Source: Tenacibaculum sp. Bg11-29
GTDB lineage: Bacteria; Bacteroidota; Bacteroidia; Flavobacteriales; Flavobacteriaceae
Assembly (NCBI RefSeq): GCF_002836595.1
Contig: NZ_PJBB01000003.1
Coordinates: 372,001-436,000 of the forward strand
Length of the DNA: 64,000 nt
Direction of reading: 5' to 3'
The stretch's first letter is position 1. Each line of letters starts with the position of its first letter. A program made the translations under genes and the position numbers. A model generated the notes under the pieces. That model did no database searches. It was not told the origin of the DNA and worked only from the letters and a program-made list of their open reading frames with translations. This document shows, piece by piece, positions 25,197 through 33,178 of the stretch.

Positions 25197-25636
25197 TTTT
25201 CTTTTGTTTTTTTATATTCTAATATTAATTTTTCTTGATATTTTATTATAGCCTTATCTTCTATAGACTCTAAGTACTTTTTATATCTAGGGTTTCTATT
25301 AAATTTCTCCTCATTTAATAAAATTGTATCTACAATAACATCAACATCTATCTTATTTCCTTTAGAGTAAGATATATAATTTAAATCTTCATTTGTTTCT
25401 TTTTCAACATTAACAATTGCCTCACCTAAACCATTAACTAGCCATTCATAACTAATTTCGGTAAATGTTTCAGTAATTTTTTTTGCTAAATTTTCTGAGA
25501 TACCATTTCTTCCACCAATTATGTGGTTAAATTTACTTCCATTAGCTTCACCAATAGCAACGCCTAAAGCATTTCTAGAAAGTTTAAGATAGTTTAATAA
25601 AAACTCAATTCTTTCTTTATCAGTTTTAATATTCAT
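25193..25636 (-). CDS. XRE-like repressor of the island
   Basis: 147 residues with an N-terminal helix-turn-helix: RIEFLLNYLKLSRNALGVAIG then a recognition region up to SENLAKKITETF and the closing WLVNGLGE, typical of Bacteroidota phage and island repressors. The C-terminal half is a Lys/Glu-rich helix, probably for oligomerisation; no protease-type (LexA-like) domain is seen. Start taken at MNIKTDKERI; an in-frame Met six codons upstream is possible. Divergent from the 25779 gene across an operator-rich gap, so it probably holds the island silent. Confidence 0.78.
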   Translation of the reverse strand: MNIKTDKERIEFLLNYLKLSRNALGVAIGEANGSKFNHIIGGRNGISENLAKKITETFTEISYEWLVNGLGEAIVNVEKETNEDLNYISYSKGNKIDVDVIVDTILLNEEKFNRNPRYKKYLESIEDKAIIKYQEKLILEYKKTKEN

Positions 25637-25660
25637 TTCTTTATTTTTAAACACAAAAAA

Positions 25661-25760
25661 AACATTTACACATAAAAGTGTTTAAATGTTTTCATATGTA
25701 TTTATTTCTATCTACATTTGTACTCAACAAAACAAATATAACAAATAACTTGTTATAACA
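25661..25760. promoter_or_regulatory. Operator/promoter region of the island switch
   Basis: Between the divergent repressor and activator-type genes. It holds an imperfect inverted repeat AACATTTACAC / GTGTTTAAATGTT (25661-25690), a plus-strand -7 box TACATTTG (25713-25720) and a perfect 10-base palindrome TGTTATAACA (25751-25760). The layout suits repressor control of the rightward genes. Confidence 0.55.
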
Positions 25761-25778
25761 GGGCTAATATAAATACAA

Positions 25779-26174
25779 GTGATACAACAAACGAACATAA
25801 AAACAGTAATGCAGCACTTTGGTAATTTAACGACCGAAGATAGAAATCTGTTTTTACAAGTTGTTGCTCCTACCCTAATTAACAAACAAGAATTACTAAT
25901 AAATAACGACGAAAAAGGGTTAATTATTTTAAAGAAATCAGATTTAGAAGAGATGTTAACCAACGTAAGTATTAGTAACAGAATAGATAATAGGAAAAAA
26001 TATGTTTCTCATAAAGAAGCAATAATAATGTACAACATTACTGATTATTGGCTTAAAAATCAAAGAGAAGATCCTAATTCTAAAATCATTTGCATTCCTG
26101 GAGAGCATAACAATACTTCATGGAAATATAAGATTGAATCTATTCAGCATGAATTAGACAGATTAGCTGTTTAA
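25779..26174 (+). CDS. Excisionase/activator-type DNA-binding protein
   Basis: 131 residues. The C-terminal half has KYVSHKEAIIMYNITDYWLKNQRED, a winged-helix pattern like MerR/excisionase proteins (helix-turn-helix then basic wing WKYKIESIQHELDRL). The N-terminal half is helical. It is the first gene rightward from the island switch, a usual place for an excisionase or transcription activator. Which of the two it is cannot be told. Confidence 0.6.
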   Translation: MIQQTNIKTVMQHFGNLTTEDRNLFLQVVAPTLINKQELLINNDEKGLIILKKSDLEEMLTNVSISNRIDNRKKYVSHKEAIIMYNITDYWLKNQREDPNSKIICIPGEHNNTSWKYKIESIQHELDRLAV

Positions 26175-26219
26175 AGAACCATAATAAAAAGACAAAAAAT
26201 AAATTAAAAAGTGCTAAAA

Positions 26220-26347
26220 AGGTCAGTTTTATAGCTAGTAAACAATGCCAAGGGGATAAGGAAAGCTTATCTACTCAGTAACTCACAACGAATGTTACCA
26301 GATAACAACTTTAGATACTGACCTATTTAAAATAAGTTGTGAGTTAC
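26220..26347 (+). other. Interleaved inverted repeats: candidate origin or structured RNA
   Basis: Two inverted repeats interleave: AGGTCAGT (26220-26227) with ACTGACCT (26317-26324), and GTAACTCACAAC (26278-26289) with GTTGTGAGTTAC (26336-26347), both perfect. Formed together they would make a pseudoknot. The 13-mer CCAAGGGGATAAG at 26248-26260 recurs inside the replication-type gene at 27895-27907. No ORF covers this 200-base gap. Confidence 0.5.
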
Positions 26348-26375
26348 TTTCTTTAAATTAATAAATACGTAAGCA

Positions 26376-26684
26376 ATGAAAAAAGGTCAGATCACTCAGC
26401 AGAATTGCACTATCAAATCACAAAACAGCATTCAAGTATTTTTCTCAGAAAAACTACAACTTTTTTATGTAAAAGAGAAAGATAGCCACGCACCCAACAA
26501 TCAATTTAAATCATTAATTACCTGTAATAATACGGTTTTTAACGAGTTTTTAAAATTCTTAGAAAAGTTTAAACCTTCCGAATCTTTAACCTTCTACAAA
26601 AGTAGCGACCTAGAAAATAAATTAAATGAGTTCTTAATAAAGAGGGCTGGGAATTGTAAAGTACTAATAGACAAAGTAGCCTAA
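26376..26684 (+). CDS. Small island protein of unknown function
   Basis: 102 residues without signal or membrane segment: beta-rich N-terminal half (QNCTIKSQNSIQVFFSEKLQLFYVKEKD) and helical C-terminal half (FNEFLKFLEKFKPSESL). Precedes the replication-type protein by 60 bases and lies directly after the structured region. Unknown. Confidence 0.55.
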   Translation: MKKGQITQQNCTIKSQNSIQVFFSEKLQLFYVKEKDSHAPNNQFKSLITCNNTVFNEFLKFLEKFKPSESLTFYKSSDLENKLNEFLIKRAGNCKVLIDKVA

Positions 26685-26744
26685 AACTAAAGAAAGTGGT
26701 TAGAAATTTCGAAGCCTCTACCACTCTCTACCAAAGAAATAAGT

Positions 26745-28685
26745 ATGATCAAATCAATCTTAAAAAGATTGGTAAAAACACCTTGTTTTCCTATGAACAA
26801 AAATACAGATAATAACACAAATAAAGCGCAAAAAAGTAATATAATATTTAGCGCTATTGGTCTTTACAACCAAGCTGTTAAAGATGGTTTAAATACGCGA
26901 AAACCTGACCCGATACTTCAGCATACCATCAAAAATTTTATTGATACTGCGTATCGAAATAAACTTACAAACACGCAATACAATAAAGCGGTAGCGGTAT
27001 TTAATACTGCACATGGTTTATTACTCCTTAAAAGAGGAAATGAACGAGAGAACGAACAAAAGCAATATGCTTATATAAACTATCCTTATTTAGATCGTCA
27101 AGCTGTTAAAGGCACCATGGACAAGTACAGACAGTACGTATTCAATTACAACGAGAAAACGGATGTAGAGAACGACGATATTAGAAAATACAACAATACG
27201 GTTGTTGCGCAACATTTTCAGCTTTCAGAAACGCAAAAAAAGCGCAAAGCTGCATTTCATACGCAAAACAAAAAGGAGTTTGCAAGAGACTACAACGAAT
27301 TAGTTATTCAAGAGAATAAAGGAAACGCAATTATTCCAAAGAGAGCTATCCAAAAAATAAAATATTCTAGTGAGTTGGTTTTTCATGTTTTGGTAGGTTT
27401 TTACGTGTCGCAATTAAGAACACGTAATGCCTACCTATTAGAAATGAAAAAAAGTCCCCGTACTTTAAAAAATTCATTGCCTAAGCTAAAAATAGATCAC
27501 AGGAAATTAGCCACTCATAAAATAGCGGACATCCCAAGGCTTTCTATTTGTAAGAAGACTGCACAAAACCATATTAAAAGACTTCGAGAGGCTGATATTC
27601 TAACCAACTACCTCCGTATTAATCAAAACAAGCCTGTTTCTGTAAATTTTAATCCTCTGATTATTGAAGTTTTAGAGGGGAATCCTCCAAAACCCCAACC
27701 TGCTCAAAACAAATCGTTTACCCTCCTAATCGAGAAGAACTTGCACGATAGTAATGAGACTACTAGAACTAAAATATTAAAAGAAAAAGAAATAAAAGAC
27801 TGTGCAAATAGCACAGCCTTGATGAAATCTGGTTCGATGCCGGAACAGGACAACGAAAGTTACTCCGAACGCCTTGCAGGCGGCTACAGGAACACCAAGG
27901 GGATAAGAAATGAAAAACAAAATTCTTTCGGCGGCGCAAATAAAATAAATCTGTCCGATTTTTTGAATACTACTTCAAAACCAATGAAAACCACCAATCA
28001 ATTAACCCAGAATTTTTTAAATAAACTGGAGGATGATCAAACATTGGCTAAAAAACTAGCTGCTGGTGAATATGACCATTACAAAGGCGAACGGTATGAT
28101 TATTTATTGAAAATTGTACAGTATGGGTTGCTTTCTACAGAAGATTTTAAGCATGTCATACTCCAAGATTTTATAAAGTCGTCTGCTAAAATTTGGAAGA
28201 AACACAACGTATACGTCGGGGACTGGAAGAACACCATTAACCGATTAAAGGGGCAGATGTTTGTCAATATGGTGAATAAAGAAACCGTGATCGCAAAACT
28301 AAAAGAGTATCGTTGGAAATTAGAGTTTGCAAGAAACTGGTTTCTAAAAAAGGAAGAGGTGAATGCCTTGTTTCCTTTTGCATACTTCGATAAAACAAGA
28401 ACAAAGTCAAATGAACTCGGGTTTTACGGATTGCATTCTATTTGGAAAAGTCATTTGAAGTACCTGGAGAAAAAAGAAATAAACGGTAAAAAGGAAATTC
28501 AAGATTCGAACATAAGAAAACGCCGATTATCAGCTCAAAAGAAACTTACCAGGGCAATTAGTAAATATGAATTAGGCACATACAACCAGGAACAATTATT
28601 CAATTATGTACAGGATAATTTACCGCATGAGTATTTGCTCTTATTACCCAATTTAATTAAAAACCAAAATACAAACCTAGCATAA
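26745..28685 (+). CDS. Large winged-helix protein, putative replication initiator
   Basis: 646 basic residues. The middle (about 205-305) has ELVFHVLVGFYVSQLRTR and a winged-helix stretch IADIPRLSICKKTAQNHIKRLREADILTNYLRIN, the pattern of helix-turn-helix proteins in Bacteroidota mobile elements. The C-terminal third (from about 425) is helical and Lys-rich with WFLKKEEVNALFPFAYFD. No HUH, primase, Walker or Toprim motif is visible, so a replication role is inferred only from position, size and the winged helix. The central Asn/Ser-rich linker (about 310-400) contains a copy of the 13-mer found in the upstream structured region. Confidence 0.6.
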   Translation: MIKSILKRLVKTPCFPMNKNTDNNTNKAQKSNIIFSAIGLYNQAVKDGLNTRKPDPILQHTIKNFIDTAYRNKLTNTQYNKAVAVFNTAHGLLLLKRGNERENEQKQYAYINYPYLDRQAVKGTMDKYRQYVFNYNEKTDVENDDIRKYNNTVVAQHFQLSETQKKRKAAFHTQNKKEFARDYNELVIQENKGNAIIPKRAIQKIKYSSELVFHVLVGFYVSQLRTRNAYLLEMKKSPRTLKNSLPKLKIDHRKLATHKIADIPRLSICKKTAQNHIKRLREADILTNYLRINQNKPVSVNFNPLIIEVLEGNPPKPQPAQNKSFTLLIEKNLHDSNETTRTKILKEKEIKDCANSTALMKSGSMPEQDNESYSERLAGGYRNTKGIRNEKQNSFGGANKINLSDFLNTTSKPMKTTNQLTQNFLNKLEDDQTLAKKLAAGEYDHYKGERYDYLLKIVQYGLLSTEDFKHVILQDFIKSSAKIWKKHNVYVGDWKNTINRLKGQMFVNMVNKETVIAKLKEYRWKLEFARNWFLKKEEVNALFPFAYFDKTRTKSNELGFYGLHSIWKSHLKYLEKKEINGKKEIQDSNIRKRRLSAQKKLTRAISKYELGTYNQEQLFNYVQDNLPHEYLLLLPNLIKNQNTNLA

Positions 28686-28698
28686 AAACAACAAAAAC

Positions 28699-29010
28699 AT
28701 GAGCCAAGAAAACCAATCTAAAAAATGTACCTGTGGTGCTAATAATAAAATTACCTGTCCTAATTGTAGTGAATTAAAAATGGTCATTCTTTTAAAAAAT
28801 GGGAATAATGATTTGAAAATTTCAGGTTCCGGTGGTAGAAAAATAAATCCTGTTTGGTACAACCATTTAAGCAAAAACAAAAAGGATCCAAATGTATTGG
28901 TAAACGCAATGTATAGACGGTTCCAAGAGTCAAAATATGCGGGCTTTGCTAATAAAATAAATTTTTACAGCAATACAAGTGGTCAATTAGTAACAAGTGT
29001 ACCTGTTTAA
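28699..29010 (+). CDS. Small zinc-ribbon-like protein
   Basis: 103 residues with CTCGANNKITCPNCSEL at the N-terminus: two CxC/CxxC pairs that could bind zinc. The rest (ISGSGGRKINPVWYNHLSKNKKDPNVLVNAMYRRFQESKY) is basic and could bind nucleic acid. No family recognised. Follows the large winged-helix gene by 13 bases and is almost contiguous with the next gene, so part of one operon. Confidence 0.62.
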   Translation: MSQENQSKKCTCGANNKITCPNCSELKMVILLKNGNNDLKISGSGGRKINPVWYNHLSKNKKDPNVLVNAMYRRFQESKYAGFANKINFYSNTSGQLVTSVPV

Positions 29011-29012
29011 TT

Positions 29013-29351
29013 ATGAAAGTCAAATTAAGTATAAAAATTAACGAGCTGATCTCTCTTCACAAAATCACAAGCAAGTTGTATGATTTAAACTTTTCATTGC
29101 TTGAGAAAGAGGAAAAGATTGCGGTATCAATCGGTTTGATTTTAGCCGATAAGTTTGATAAGAGATACAAGACGATTCAAAAGAAACTTGATCTGTTTGA
29201 AGCTAAAAAACCAATCTCATTCACGTTAGATTTTCATGAGGCTTGGGCTTTAAAAAAATTGTGTTTTGAACTATATGGTATTGGAGAGAATCATTTTGAA
29301 AAATTCGGTATTCAAAACGTACTAAATAAACTGGATCATGAAGGATGCTAA
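29013..29351 (+). CDS. Small helical island protein
   Basis: 112 residues, helical, charged, no signal: LSIKINELISLHKITSKLYDLNFSLLEKEEKIA and FHEAWALKKLCFELYGIGENHFE. No family recognised. Two bases after the stop of the zinc-ribbon-like gene; same transcript. Confidence 0.6.
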   Translation: MKVKLSIKINELISLHKITSKLYDLNFSLLEKEEKIAVSIGLILADKFDKRYKTIQKKLDLFEAKKPISFTLDFHEAWALKKLCFELYGIGENHFEKFGIQNVLNKLDHEGC

Positions 29352-29378
29352 ACAACTTATTTTTAAAAACAGGTTTAA

Positions 29379-29966
29379 ATGAATTATACACTAGAGGATA
29401 AAATGACCAGTTTAAGAGCGGTTTCGATTGCTGTTATACTCTACATAGTAGGTTATGCTTTAAAGCTTTCTGTTTTGCTATTTGAAATACTAACGCCAAT
29501 AATTACCAGCGATATATTTAGACTGATTGCTGCGGGTGTTTCAGGTACTGCTTTATCAACAGGGCTGCTTATTATTTCATTGAATGATTCTAATAAATTG
29601 ACTCCTTATGCTATTGCGCTTATGGATGGCTTTATGCTTTTAATGGTGTTCGATGTGTTCAATGCTCCATCTTTAAACGATGCTATAAAATCAGGTTTCA
29701 TTAGTTTTTTTATGGCTTTTATTGGCTACCAATTGATCACCGTTTTTGCAGCGAAGTTTGAGCAGAGTAAAAGCGAAATGAAGCGAACGATTAGCGAAAT
29801 TAATTTGGAGTGTACCCAAAAGCAGCTAGTACTTGACAACCTAAAGCAAGTGCTTAGCGAAATTGAGCAAATCACTTGCGAATATTGTGAAAAGGAATAC
29901 AAATCTGTCAATGCTTTGAATGCACATAAAGGGAGATGTAAAAATAAACCAACTTCAGTAAACTAG
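29379..29966 (+). CDS. Membrane protein with coiled coil and C-terminal zinc finger
   Basis: 195 residues. Four hydrophobic segments lie between about 14 and 125 (VSIAVILYIVGYALKLSVLLF, LIAAGVSGTALSTGLLIISL, YAIALMDGFMLLMVFDVF, GFISFFMAFIGYQLITVFA). A coiled coil (FEQSKSEMKRTISEINLEC... to about 165) and a CEYCEKEYKSVNALNAHKGRC finger (C2HC/C2H2 type) follow. The zinc finger would face the cytoplasm if the coiled coil does, suggesting a membrane tether for DNA or protein. Unknown family. Confidence 0.65.
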   Translation: MNYTLEDKMTSLRAVSIAVILYIVGYALKLSVLLFEILTPIITSDIFRLIAAGVSGTALSTGLLIISLNDSNKLTPYAIALMDGFMLLMVFDVFNAPSLNDAIKSGFISFFMAFIGYQLITVFAAKFEQSKSEMKRTISEINLECTQKQLVLDNLKQVLSEIEQITCEYCEKEYKSVNALNAHKGRCKNKPTSVN

Positions 29967-29973
29967 ATTCAAG

Positions 29974-31116
29974 ATGATAGAAGAAAAGAAGTACCTAAAA
30001 AGAATGATTGCATGTATTCCTATCGTGTTCAACTCAAAACATCGTTGGATTCAAATGAAAGACTTGGCGGATGGTTCTTATTTTGTCTCTAGTTGTGGTA
30101 AGATAATGAGGTTTAATAACCAGGGAATTTTCCATGAAATAAAACAAGCTTATTTCTGTAATTCGTATTACGTAACTATAGAATATACAACCGGACTTCG
30201 AAAAACATTCTCAAGGAAACGTGTTGGTAAATTGGTTTTAAAATATTTTGTGGGTGGTGCTACCGGAAGAAGGCGATACACGCATCTTAATGGAAATACA
30301 AGTGATAATAGCTTATTAAATTTAAAATGGAATAAAGGCAGTGATTTTGATTTTGAGCGAATACATAAAAGATTAAAAACGCAACGTCATGTAAATTTCA
30401 TTGTGTTCAATCCGTGTGAAAGATGGAAACAGATGAAAGATCTCGCAGATGGTTCTTATTACGTTTCTGATTTAGGCAGGGTATTGCGGTTTAATAATCA
30501 AGGGATTTTAAAAGAAATTACCAATAGCATTGTGAAAGGGCATATGTCTGTTTATTTTCATAAACAATCTTATAGAGTCGGTAAATTAATTCTAAAATAT
30601 TTTACGGATAGCCAAACGTGTGATAATAGAGTCTATGTTTATATTGATAAGAACCCGCACAATTGCACTTTAAAAAACATCCGTTGGAGAAAAGGTTTCA
30701 TTGGTGCTATTGATCTTGAATATTTAGGGAAGTTACCGGTAAACAGCTTATCCGAAGAGAGTTTAATCGTTCGAGATTTTTTAATAACGAACGATGCGAA
30801 AGATATTTTTGCGCTCGTAGAGCGGTATAAAAAATTGATTACTTATTTAGATTATGCGAATAAGACTGATTACCTAAGATATAATGATTTCATGTCTTTC
30901 TGCTTACTGATAATAGACAAACTACAGGCTGGAGAGTTTAAACCAAACCTAAGTGAAAAAGAGTTTATTTCTTTTGAAAAGTTTGTCCAAAATTCCTTTT
31001 TAAAGGTCTCTTATCAGTATCTAAATACCAGGGAATTTAATCATAACGAGTATGTCAAAGAGGTGGTTGTTTTACCTGAATTTATCCAGGCTAATTACAA
31101 CGATGTGTACTTCTAA
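29974..31116 (+). CDS. Tandem NUMOD4/HNH-like protein
   Basis: 380 residues. Two repeated units: RWIQMKDLADGSYFVSSCGK (about 27-46) with YTHLNGNTSDNSLLNLKW (about 109-126), and RWKQMKDLADGSYYVSDLGR (about 150-169) with YVYIDKNPHNCTLKNIRW. This is the NUMOD4 plus HNH_3 layout of homing-type endonucleases. Unit 1 keeps a His in THLNGN; unit 2 has lost it, so cleavage is doubtful and DNA binding more likely. The C-terminal 140 residues (GAIDLEYLGKLPVNSLSEES onward) are a separate domain that is duplicated at 32504-32932. Confidence 0.7.
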   Translation: MIEEKKYLKRMIACIPIVFNSKHRWIQMKDLADGSYFVSSCGKIMRFNNQGIFHEIKQAYFCNSYYVTIEYTTGLRKTFSRKRVGKLVLKYFVGGATGRRRYTHLNGNTSDNSLLNLKWNKGSDFDFERIHKRLKTQRHVNFIVFNPCERWKQMKDLADGSYYVSDLGRVLRFNNQGILKEITNSIVKGHMSVYFHKQSYRVGKLILKYFTDSQTCDNRVYVYIDKNPHNCTLKNIRWRKGFIGAIDLEYLGKLPVNSLSEESLIVRDFLITNDAKDIFALVERYKKLITYLDYANKTDYLRYNDFMSFCLLIIDKLQAGEFKPNLSEKEFISFEKFVQNSFLKVSYQYLNTREFNHNEYVKEVVVLPEFIQANYNDVYF

Positions 31117-31152
31117 TCAACAAAGAATAATACTATTATAAAAATAAATAAT

Positions 31153-31362
31153 ATGGAGCATCAAATAGCGTACCCACCTATGATGAGTACAAAAAAAGAA
31201 TTATCAAATCATTATTGGAAATTATCTACCCGATTTCTTAAAGAAACAATTAATCGAATAATTTCTGAATCTAGAAGTATTGATATAGAAATAGCGAAAT
31301 ACAAAAGATCTATTACACCTAAAGAATTTCGCCTGTTTGTAGAAGAGGTTGACGGTATCTAA
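31153..31362 (+). CDS. 69-residue paralogous protein, copy A1
   Basis: MEHQIAYPPMMSTKKELSNH starts a basic helical protein with TINRIISESR and TPKEFRLFVEEVDG. Not in any family I know. Three further copies or remnants exist: A2 (31368), the chimera B (32969) and a decayed D (42826). It follows the NUMOD/HNH-like gene by 36 bases. Confidence 0.6.
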   Translation: MEHQIAYPPMMSTKKELSNHYWKLSTRFLKETINRIISESRSIDIEIAKYKRSITPKEFRLFVEEVDGI

Positions 31363-31367
31363 AAAAT

Positions 31368-31577
31368 ATGGAGTCTCAAATGCAATATCCTCCTATGATG
31401 GGAACAAAAAAAGAATTATCAAATCATTATTGGAGGTTGTCAACTCGGTTTTTCAGGAGTACTATTAACAGGATAATTTCAGAATCAAGGAATATCGAAT
31501 TAAAAGAAGCCAAGAATTTAAAAACGATCACCCCAAAAGAGTTTAAATTATTTGTTGCTGAAGTCGAAGGTGATTAA
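31368..31577 (+). CDS. 69-residue paralogous protein, copy A2
   Basis: MESQMQYPPMMGTKKELSNH with RFFRSTINRIISESRNIEL and TPKEFKLFVAEVEGD. Tandem paralogue of A1, five bases after it. The shared run around TKKELSNHYW is nearly identical at the DNA level and served as a crossover point in copy B. Confidence 0.6.
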   Translation: MESQMQYPPMMGTKKELSNHYWRLSTRFFRSTINRIISESRNIELKEAKNLKTITPKEFKLFVAEVEGD

Positions 31578-32174
31578 ATCGTTTTACGCTATTTATTCAG
31601 GAAGTCTAAATTAAGGTACAAAAGAAATTGTTATTCAATATGATTTCGAATTTATTGGTATTGATTTTTAAAAAACTTCCTGTTTTTTTGTTGCAACAAC
31701 TGTTGCAACAATTGTTGCAAATCTGTTGCAGTTCTGTTGCAACAGTTGTTTATTTAAGACTAAAATAAACTACAACCTCAGTAAAATGGGGTTTTTTAAT
31801 GCTTTTTTCTTGTTGCAACAATTGTTGCAGATCTGTTGCAACAGTGTAGATTCTTGTTGCAACAAAATTGCTTTTCTGTTGCAACAGCTGTTTTATTTAA
31901 GATTAAAACAAACGACAACCTCAGTAAAATGGGGTTTTTTAATGCTTTTTTCTTGTTGCAACAATTGTTGCAGATCTGTTGCAACAGTGTAGATTCTTGT
32001 TGCAACAAAATTGCTTTTCTGTTGCAACAATGTTGTTGTTCTGTTGCAATAGTTGTTTCTTTAAGATTAAAACAAACGACAACCTCAGTAAAATGGGGTT
32101 TTTTAATGCTTTTTTCTTGTTGCAACAATTGTTGCAGATCTGTTGCAACAACTATTTAGAACCATTCAGATAAG
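31578..32174 (+). repeat. GTTGCAAC palindrome/terminator repeat region
   Basis: Non-coding. It starts with long-range inverted arms CAGGAAGT (about 31610) and ACTTCCTG (about 31675) followed by T7. Then come at least twelve exact GTTGCAAC octamers between 31690 and 32149, often 12 bases apart and extended to TTGTTGCAACAA, interleaved with three copies of a unit whose AACCTCA/TGGGGTT stem plus T6 is a terminator. Unit spacing is about 143 and 164 bases. Short frames reading CCN/LQQ are artefacts of the repeat. Confidence 0.8.
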
Positions 32175-32518
32175 TTAAATCAGAACATAAAACTTTGTAT
32201 AAATATTTCTATTAGCTTCTGAATCATTCCATCCAATATAGTAACCGTTAATTAATACTTCTTCCTCTGTTTCTCCAAAACCACGTGAAAAAAGAGTAGT
32301 TAATAGTCCAAAATACAATATGATATTTGAGTGCTTCATAATAATGGCTAACGTCAGCTTCTCTAAAAACCGAGATTTATTTTTTTATATTTCAATAATT
32401 ATTTTCTTTTTAATTAAAAAAACGCTAATCGTTTGTAACGGTTATAAACAATTAATACTTCACTCTATTTTGTTCTTACCCCATATATATATTCGCACTT
32501 TGTATGCTTTTTTATATA
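32150..32518 (+). repeat. Direct repeat of about 365 bases, copy 1
   Basis: Runs from TATTTAGAACCATTCAGAT through the truncated lipoprotein gene to GCACTTTGTATGCTTTTTTATAT. The second copy is at 35850-36215, in the same orientation and about 90 percent alike by eye. The first part (ACCATTCAGATAA...) also begins the sequence after the GTTGCAAC repeat at 43190. Confidence 0.75.
32175..32339 (-). pseudogene. Truncated lipoprotein gene, copy 1 (lipobox Cys lost)
   Basis: The frame reads MKHSNIILYFGLLTTLFSRGF... for 54 residues and then stops at the repeat junction. A near-identical copy at 35875-36039 has LFSCGF, so the first copy has changed the lipobox Cys to Arg. On the minus strand the start follows GTTAGCC (plus 32346-32352), a core-like cassette boundary, so it looks like the 5' part of an inverted integron cassette. 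Confidence 0.6.
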
Positions 32519-32932
32519 GGTGCTATTGATCTTGAATATTTAGGAAAGTTACCGGTAAACAGCTTATCCGAAGAGAGTTTAATCGTTCGGGATTTTTTAG
32601 TAACGAACGATGCGAAAGATATTTTTGCGCTCGTAGAGCGGTATAAAAAATTGATTGCTTATTTAGATTATGCTAATAAGACTGATTACCTAAGATATAA
32701 TGATTTCATGTCTTTCTGCTTACTGATAATAGACAAATTACAGGCTGGAGAGTTTAAATCAAACCTAAGTGAAAAAGAGTTTATTTCTTTTGAAAAGTTT
32801 GTCCAAAATTCCTTTTTAAAGGCCTCTTATCAGTATCTAAATACCAGGGAATTTAATCATAACGAGTATGCCAAAGAGATTGCTATTTTACCTGATTTTA
32901 CCCAGGCTAATTACAACGATGTGTACTTCTAA
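32504..32932 (+). pseudogene. Duplicated C-terminal domain of the NUMOD/HNH-like protein (copy B)
   Basis: From 32519 the DNA repeats 30703 onward almost base for base (GAIDLEYLGKLPVNSLSEES... to ANYNDVYF*). The N-terminal DNA-binding units are missing; an ATG in unrelated flanking sequence supplies a possible start (MLFYIGAIDLEYL). It may be expressed as a stand-alone domain, but the sharp breakpoint marks it as a duplication fragment. Confidence 0.65.
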
Positions 32933-32968
32933 TCAACAAAGAATAATACTATTATAAAAATAAATAAT

Positions 32969-33178
32969 ATGGAGCATCAAATAGCGTACCCACCTATGAT
33001 GAGTACAAAAAAAGAATTATCAAATCATTATTGGAGGTTATCAACTCGGTTTTTCAGGAGTACTATTAACAGGATAATTTCAGAATCTAGGAATATCGAA
33101 TTAAAAGAAGCCAAGAATCTAAAAACGATCACCCCAAAAGAGTTTAAATTATTTGTTGCTGAAGTCGATGGTGATTAA
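32969..33178 (+). CDS. 69-residue paralogous protein, chimeric copy B
   Basis: The N-terminal 22 residues match A1 (MEHQIAYPPMMSTKKELSNH), the rest matches A2 (RLSTRFFRSTINRIISES... EVDGD). At the DNA level the switch falls in a run of about 29 identical bases encoding KKELSNHYW. The tandem pair has therefore been collapsed into one hybrid gene by recombination. Confidence 0.65.
   Translation: MEHQIAYPPMMSTKKELSNHYWRLSTRFFRSTINRIISESRNIELKEAKNLKTITPKEFKLFVAEVDGD

Noticed and set aside
31690-32149. CRISPR array
   Set aside because: The repeats are short palindromes at irregular 10-22 base steps inside 143-164 base units; there are no regular spacers and no cas genes.
31726-32173. Several frames on both strands rich in CCN and LQQ repeats
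   Set aside because: They are readings of the GTTGCAAC repeats in several frames, without start context or non-repetitive sequence.
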